13,077 nucleotides of DNA from Patescibacteria group bacterium (GTDB lineage: Bacteria > Patescibacteriota > Minisyncoccia > Phycocordibacterales > PALSA-1337): assembly GCA_030917665.1 (NCBI GenBank), contig JAUPUH010000063.1, positions 1 to 13,077 on the forward strand, given 5' to 3'. Shown here piece after piece: positions 10,916 through 13,077 of this stretch (positions within the stretch are counted from its first letter, which is position 1; every line of letters starts with the position of its first letter). The notes beneath the pieces were generated by a model that ran no database searches, was not told the DNA's origin, and worked only from the letters and a program-made list of their open reading frames with translations. Position numbers and translations under genes: made by a program.

Positions 10916-12202
10916 ATGCTCGACAAAATACTCAACAAAATCCGCCCTTATATCCCCACAAAGCTGTTTAAATTCCTCCAGCCACCCTACCATTATTCCC
11001 TTGCCCTTTTAGCAGCACTCATTTATAGATTTCCTTCTCGTAAAATAAAAGTCATCGGTGTGACAGGAACAAAAGGTAAAAGCACGACGACTGAAATCAT
11101 CAACGCTCTCCTTGAGGAAGCTGGTTACACAACAGCCCTTTCAAATACGATTAGATATAAAATAGGTGAAAACTCTGTAGATAATAAATTCAAGATGTCG
11201 ATGCCTGGAAGATTCTTTGTGCAGAGACTCATTAGAAAAGCAGTTTCATCAAAGTGTGACTATATCATCCTGGAAATGACATCTCAGGGTACGCTTCAAT
11301 TCCGTCATAAATTTATTCACCTTGATGCTTTTGTGTTTACCAATCTCTCACCTGAACATATTGATTCTCACGGATCATACGAAAAATACGTTGCGGCAAA
11401 AGTAAAAATCGCAGACGAAATGATGAAGTCAAAAAAAGCCAACAGAATCATTATTGCTAATGCAGATGATAAGGAATCAGTACGTTTCCTTGCGTGCCCC
11501 TCAGAAGTAAAGGCGACCTTCAGCACAAAAGATGCAGAACCTTTTGAAATCAAAAAAGAAGGTATTGATTTTACACTTGGGGCAAAGACGGTGCACTCTC
11601 CCCTATCAGGCCTTTTCAATCTGTATAATCTCCTCGCGGCGATTGCTTGCATAAGAAATTTCGGTGTTTCTGATGATGTAATGGTTCGGGCTATAGAAAA
11701 ATTTGAAGGAGTGAAAGGTAGGGTTGAAAAAATAAAAGCAGGCCAGGATTTCAATGTCGTTGTCGACTACGCACACACACCAGACTCTCTTGAAAAACTT
11801 TATCAAGTATTCAATAGTTCAAGAAATATCTGCGTACTTGGTGGAACTGGAGGTGGCCGTGATAACTGGAAGAGGAAAGAAATGGGACGAATTGCAGATA
11901 TGTATTGTGATGAAGTTATTCTTACAGATGAAGATCCATATGACGAAGATCCCAATCAAATAGTTAAAGATGTCGCCGAAGGAGTTACAGGAAAAACCCC
12001 AAAGATAATCATGGATCGTCGCGCCGCCATAGCTGAAGCAATTAAAAGTGCAAAAACCGGTGACAGTGTCCTTATAACAGGAAAAGGTACCGATCCCTAC
12101 ATCATGGGTCCAAACGGAACAAAGACACCTTGGAGTGACGCACGGATTGCAAAAGAAGAACTCGAAAAAATTACTTCAACTGCACAGAATAGCGCTCATT
12201 AA
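10916..12202 (+). CDS. murE: MurE-like Mur ligase lacking the N-terminal UDP-MurNAc domain
   Basis: A 428-residue Mur ligase. The ATP site is GVTGTKGKSTTT (residues 48-59, Lys54). NLSPEHIDSHGSYEKYVAAK (143-162) includes the HID segment and the lysine (K162) that is carbamylated in the family. The C-terminal ligase domain has GRVE (268-271), DYAHTPDSL (284-292), GGTGGGRDNWKR (309-320) and GKGTD (389-393). These match MurE, which adds the third amino acid to UDP-MurNAc-Ala-Glu in peptidoglycan synthesis. MurE proteins are usually near 490 residues; here the N-terminal domain is replaced by about 43 residues with a hydrophobic patch. The DNPR motif that selects diaminopimelate in E. coli is EDPY (339-342). 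Transcription is predicted to start on the ATG. The 3' end overlaps the converging amidase gene by 32 bases. Confidence 0.88.
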   Translation: MLDKILNKIRPYIPTKLFKFLQPPYHYSLALLAALIYRFPSRKIKVIGVTGTKGKSTTTEIINALLEEAGYTTALSNTIRYKIGENSVDNKFKMSMPGRFFVQRLIRKAVSSKCDYIILEMTSQGTLQFRHKFIHLDAFVFTNLSPEHIDSHGSYEKYVAAKVKIADEMMKSKKANRIIIANADDKESVRFLACPSEVKATFSTKDAEPFEIKKEGIDFTLGAKTVHSPLSGLFNLYNLLAAIACIRNFGVSDDVMVRAIEKFEGVKGRVEKIKAGQDFNVVVDYAHTPDSLEKLYQVFNSSRNICVLGGTGGGRDNWKRKEMGRIADMYCDEVILTDEDPYDEDPNQIVKDVAEGVTGKTPKIIMDRRAAIAEAIKSAKTGDSVLITGKGTDPYIMGPNGTKTPWSDARIAKEELEKITSTAQNSAH

Positions 12203-13077
12203 GAACCTTTCTTGTTTCTGATCCAACTCTCTCGCCATTACCATCAATGCCATACTTTTTCTGGAACTCTGCGAGTGCACTTATTGTACATGGGCCAAAT
12301 TTCCCTGAACGAGGACAATCATTTTTTGTTTTTGCTTGTGGTGGATACGTCCCCTCGAGCAAGAGTGCAGACTGTAACGCAAGCACGTCGCTTTTATTTG
12401 AATCTTTCGTTGTGATATCACCCGTCCAATTATAAGGAAGCATCAAGGTGTCATATGCGAGAGAAAAATCATTTCCGCTTCCAAAAAAATCTTGAAGTCC
12501 TAGATATGTCTGGAACGCCAAATCTCTTAGAGTAGAATCACGCACAGTCGCGTCGGCGAATTGTGGTTCATATATATATCCGTACTCGATAAGCATACTT
12601 GGTACATCAAGCGTATTATAAGAACCGATAGCGATAAGATCCTGCTCCTCAACTATTCCCGATTCCTCTGGAGGGTAATCACTTACAGCGTTGTATTTTG
12701 CAAGTCTTTTAAAGATAGAATCCGCGATTGCGCTTGTAGTTGTACTGTTGGCATATTGCTTTTCAGGAACGTAAATAGCAAAACCAGAATATTTTCCCGG
12801 CTCAGAGGCATTCCTTCGTGGATAATCATTGAAATGGATGTGAATAGCAATATCAATTTGGTTCTCATTCGACCATTTATTGATTCCATAAAGTCGAAGT
12901 GCGACATCCCGCCGTGCGCTGTTGTGGATCAAACCATCTTCAATCCTCTTTACTGTCCCGCTATTTACGAGTTGTAATGTTTCGCTTTTTCTCTCTTCAA
13001 AGAAAGTCATAATTTCGCTCCAGTGGGTATTGAAATAATTCGCAAGTGTTGGGTGCCAATTGAACTTATCACGAACC
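12171..13077 (-). CDS. N-acetylmuramoyl-L-alanine amidase with C-terminal peptidoglycan-binding domain, 5' end missing
   Basis: The reading frame is open to the right edge, so the N-terminus lies outside the window; ATG 13010 is internal, not the start. The visible 301 codons hold most of an Amidase_3 catalytic domain. IDIAIHIHFND carries a zinc-ligand histidine corresponding to the SIHANA motif, and SMLIEYGYIYEP the catalytic glutamate corresponding to LVE.GF. The first zinc motif (GHGG) must lie upstream. A C-terminal PG_binding_1 domain follows: DVLALQSALLLEGTYPP, then SGKFGPCTISALAEFQKKYG and RVGSETRKVLNERY. The enzyme cleaves the bond between MurNAc and the stem peptide in the cell wall, during growth, division or separation. 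It converges on murE with a 32-base overlap. Confidence 0.9.
   Translation of the reverse strand, partial: VRDKFNWHPTLANYFNTHWSEIMTFFEERKSETLQLVNSGTVKRIEDGLIHNSARRDVALRLYGINKWSNENQIDIAIHIHFNDYPRRNASEPGKYSGFAIYVPEKQYANSTTTSAIADSIFKRLAKYNAVSDYPPEESGIVEEQDLIAIGSYNTLDVPSMLIEYGYIYEPQFADATVRDSTLRDLAFQTYLGLQDFFGSGNDFSLAYDTLMLPYNWTGDITTKDSNKSDVLALQSALLLEGTYPPQAKTKNDCPRSGKFGPCTISALAEFQKKYGIDGNGERVGSETRKVLNERYSVQLK

Noticed and set aside
1..13077. Recoded TGA (as in SR1/Gracilibacteria)
   Set aside because: TGA works as a stop, for example at the end of the HNH gene and of pilN, and known proteins read through cleanly with the standard code.
1..13077. Insertion sequences, CRISPR arrays or integrase genes
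   Set aside because: No transposase or integrase motif, no regularly spaced repeats and no long terminal inverted repeats were found on reading.

Overview
This window looks like part of a Patescibacteria (Candidate Phyla Radiation, Parcubacteria-like) genome. The evidence is compact genes, a MurE-type ligase without the usual UDP-MurNAc-binding domain, a stand-alone tRNA-binding OB-fold protein, a minimal pilM-pilN-pilO operon, a small two-membrane-segment protein of a type I associate with Parcubacteria (6507-6965), and near absence of Shine-Dalgarno sequences. The genetic code is standard; TGA is used as a stop. The lineage call is inference from gene content, not from a marker-gene search.

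Layout. 1-193 (-): start of an RluA-type pseudouridine synthase that runs off the left edge. 259-331: tRNA-Val(UAC), then a bidirectional terminator and a small DUF378 membrane protein (-). 770-841: tRNA-Arg(UCU) (-). 884-3304 (-): type IV pilus assembly operon pilM-pilN-pilO plus a small one-membrane-segment protein. 3323-4711 (-): ruvX, tRNA-binding protein and dedA operon. 4763-5242 (+): cysteine-rich HNH protein, followed by tRNA-Ser(UGA) and a four-helix membrane protein. 5874-6458 (-): type IV pilin-like prepilin, divergent from the membrane protein at 6507-6965. 6993-7064: tRNA-Arg(GCG), followed by 322 bases without a gene that contain several hairpins and a repeat of the tRNA 3' end. 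7387-8022 (-): a PEP-CTERM protein. 8199-8462 (-): rpsT. 8532-9110 (+): ruvA. 9117-9719 (-): SAM-dependent methyltransferase. 9881-10810 (+): a second PEP-CTERM protein. 10916-12202 (+): MurE-like ligase. 12171-13077 (-): amidase with a peptidoglycan-binding domain, running off the right edge.

Three themes stand out. First, eight transcription units have a -10 hexamer ending exactly 6 or 7 bases before the start codon, which predicts leaderless mRNAs starting at or one base before the start codon. Second, two unrelated secreted proteins carry PEP-CTERM sorting tails (VPEPS, hydrophobic stretch, basic end). They lie about 1.9 kb apart and each is a single-gene unit with a TTGACA -35, a long 5' leader of about 83 to 91 nt and a strong hairpin terminator, unlike the leaderless neighbours. 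PEP-CTERM/exosortase sorting is classically tied to outer-membrane bacteria, so its presence here is the most surprising element. Third, the pilM start codon lies inside a perfect inverted repeat at the predicted 5' end of the pilus operon mRNA.

Functionally the window groups envelope work (pilus assembly, pilin, MurE-like ligase, amidase, sorted surface proteins) with information-processing genes (ruvA, ruvX, rpsT, tRNAs, pseudouridine synthase). No mobile element, CRISPR array or integrase was seen.
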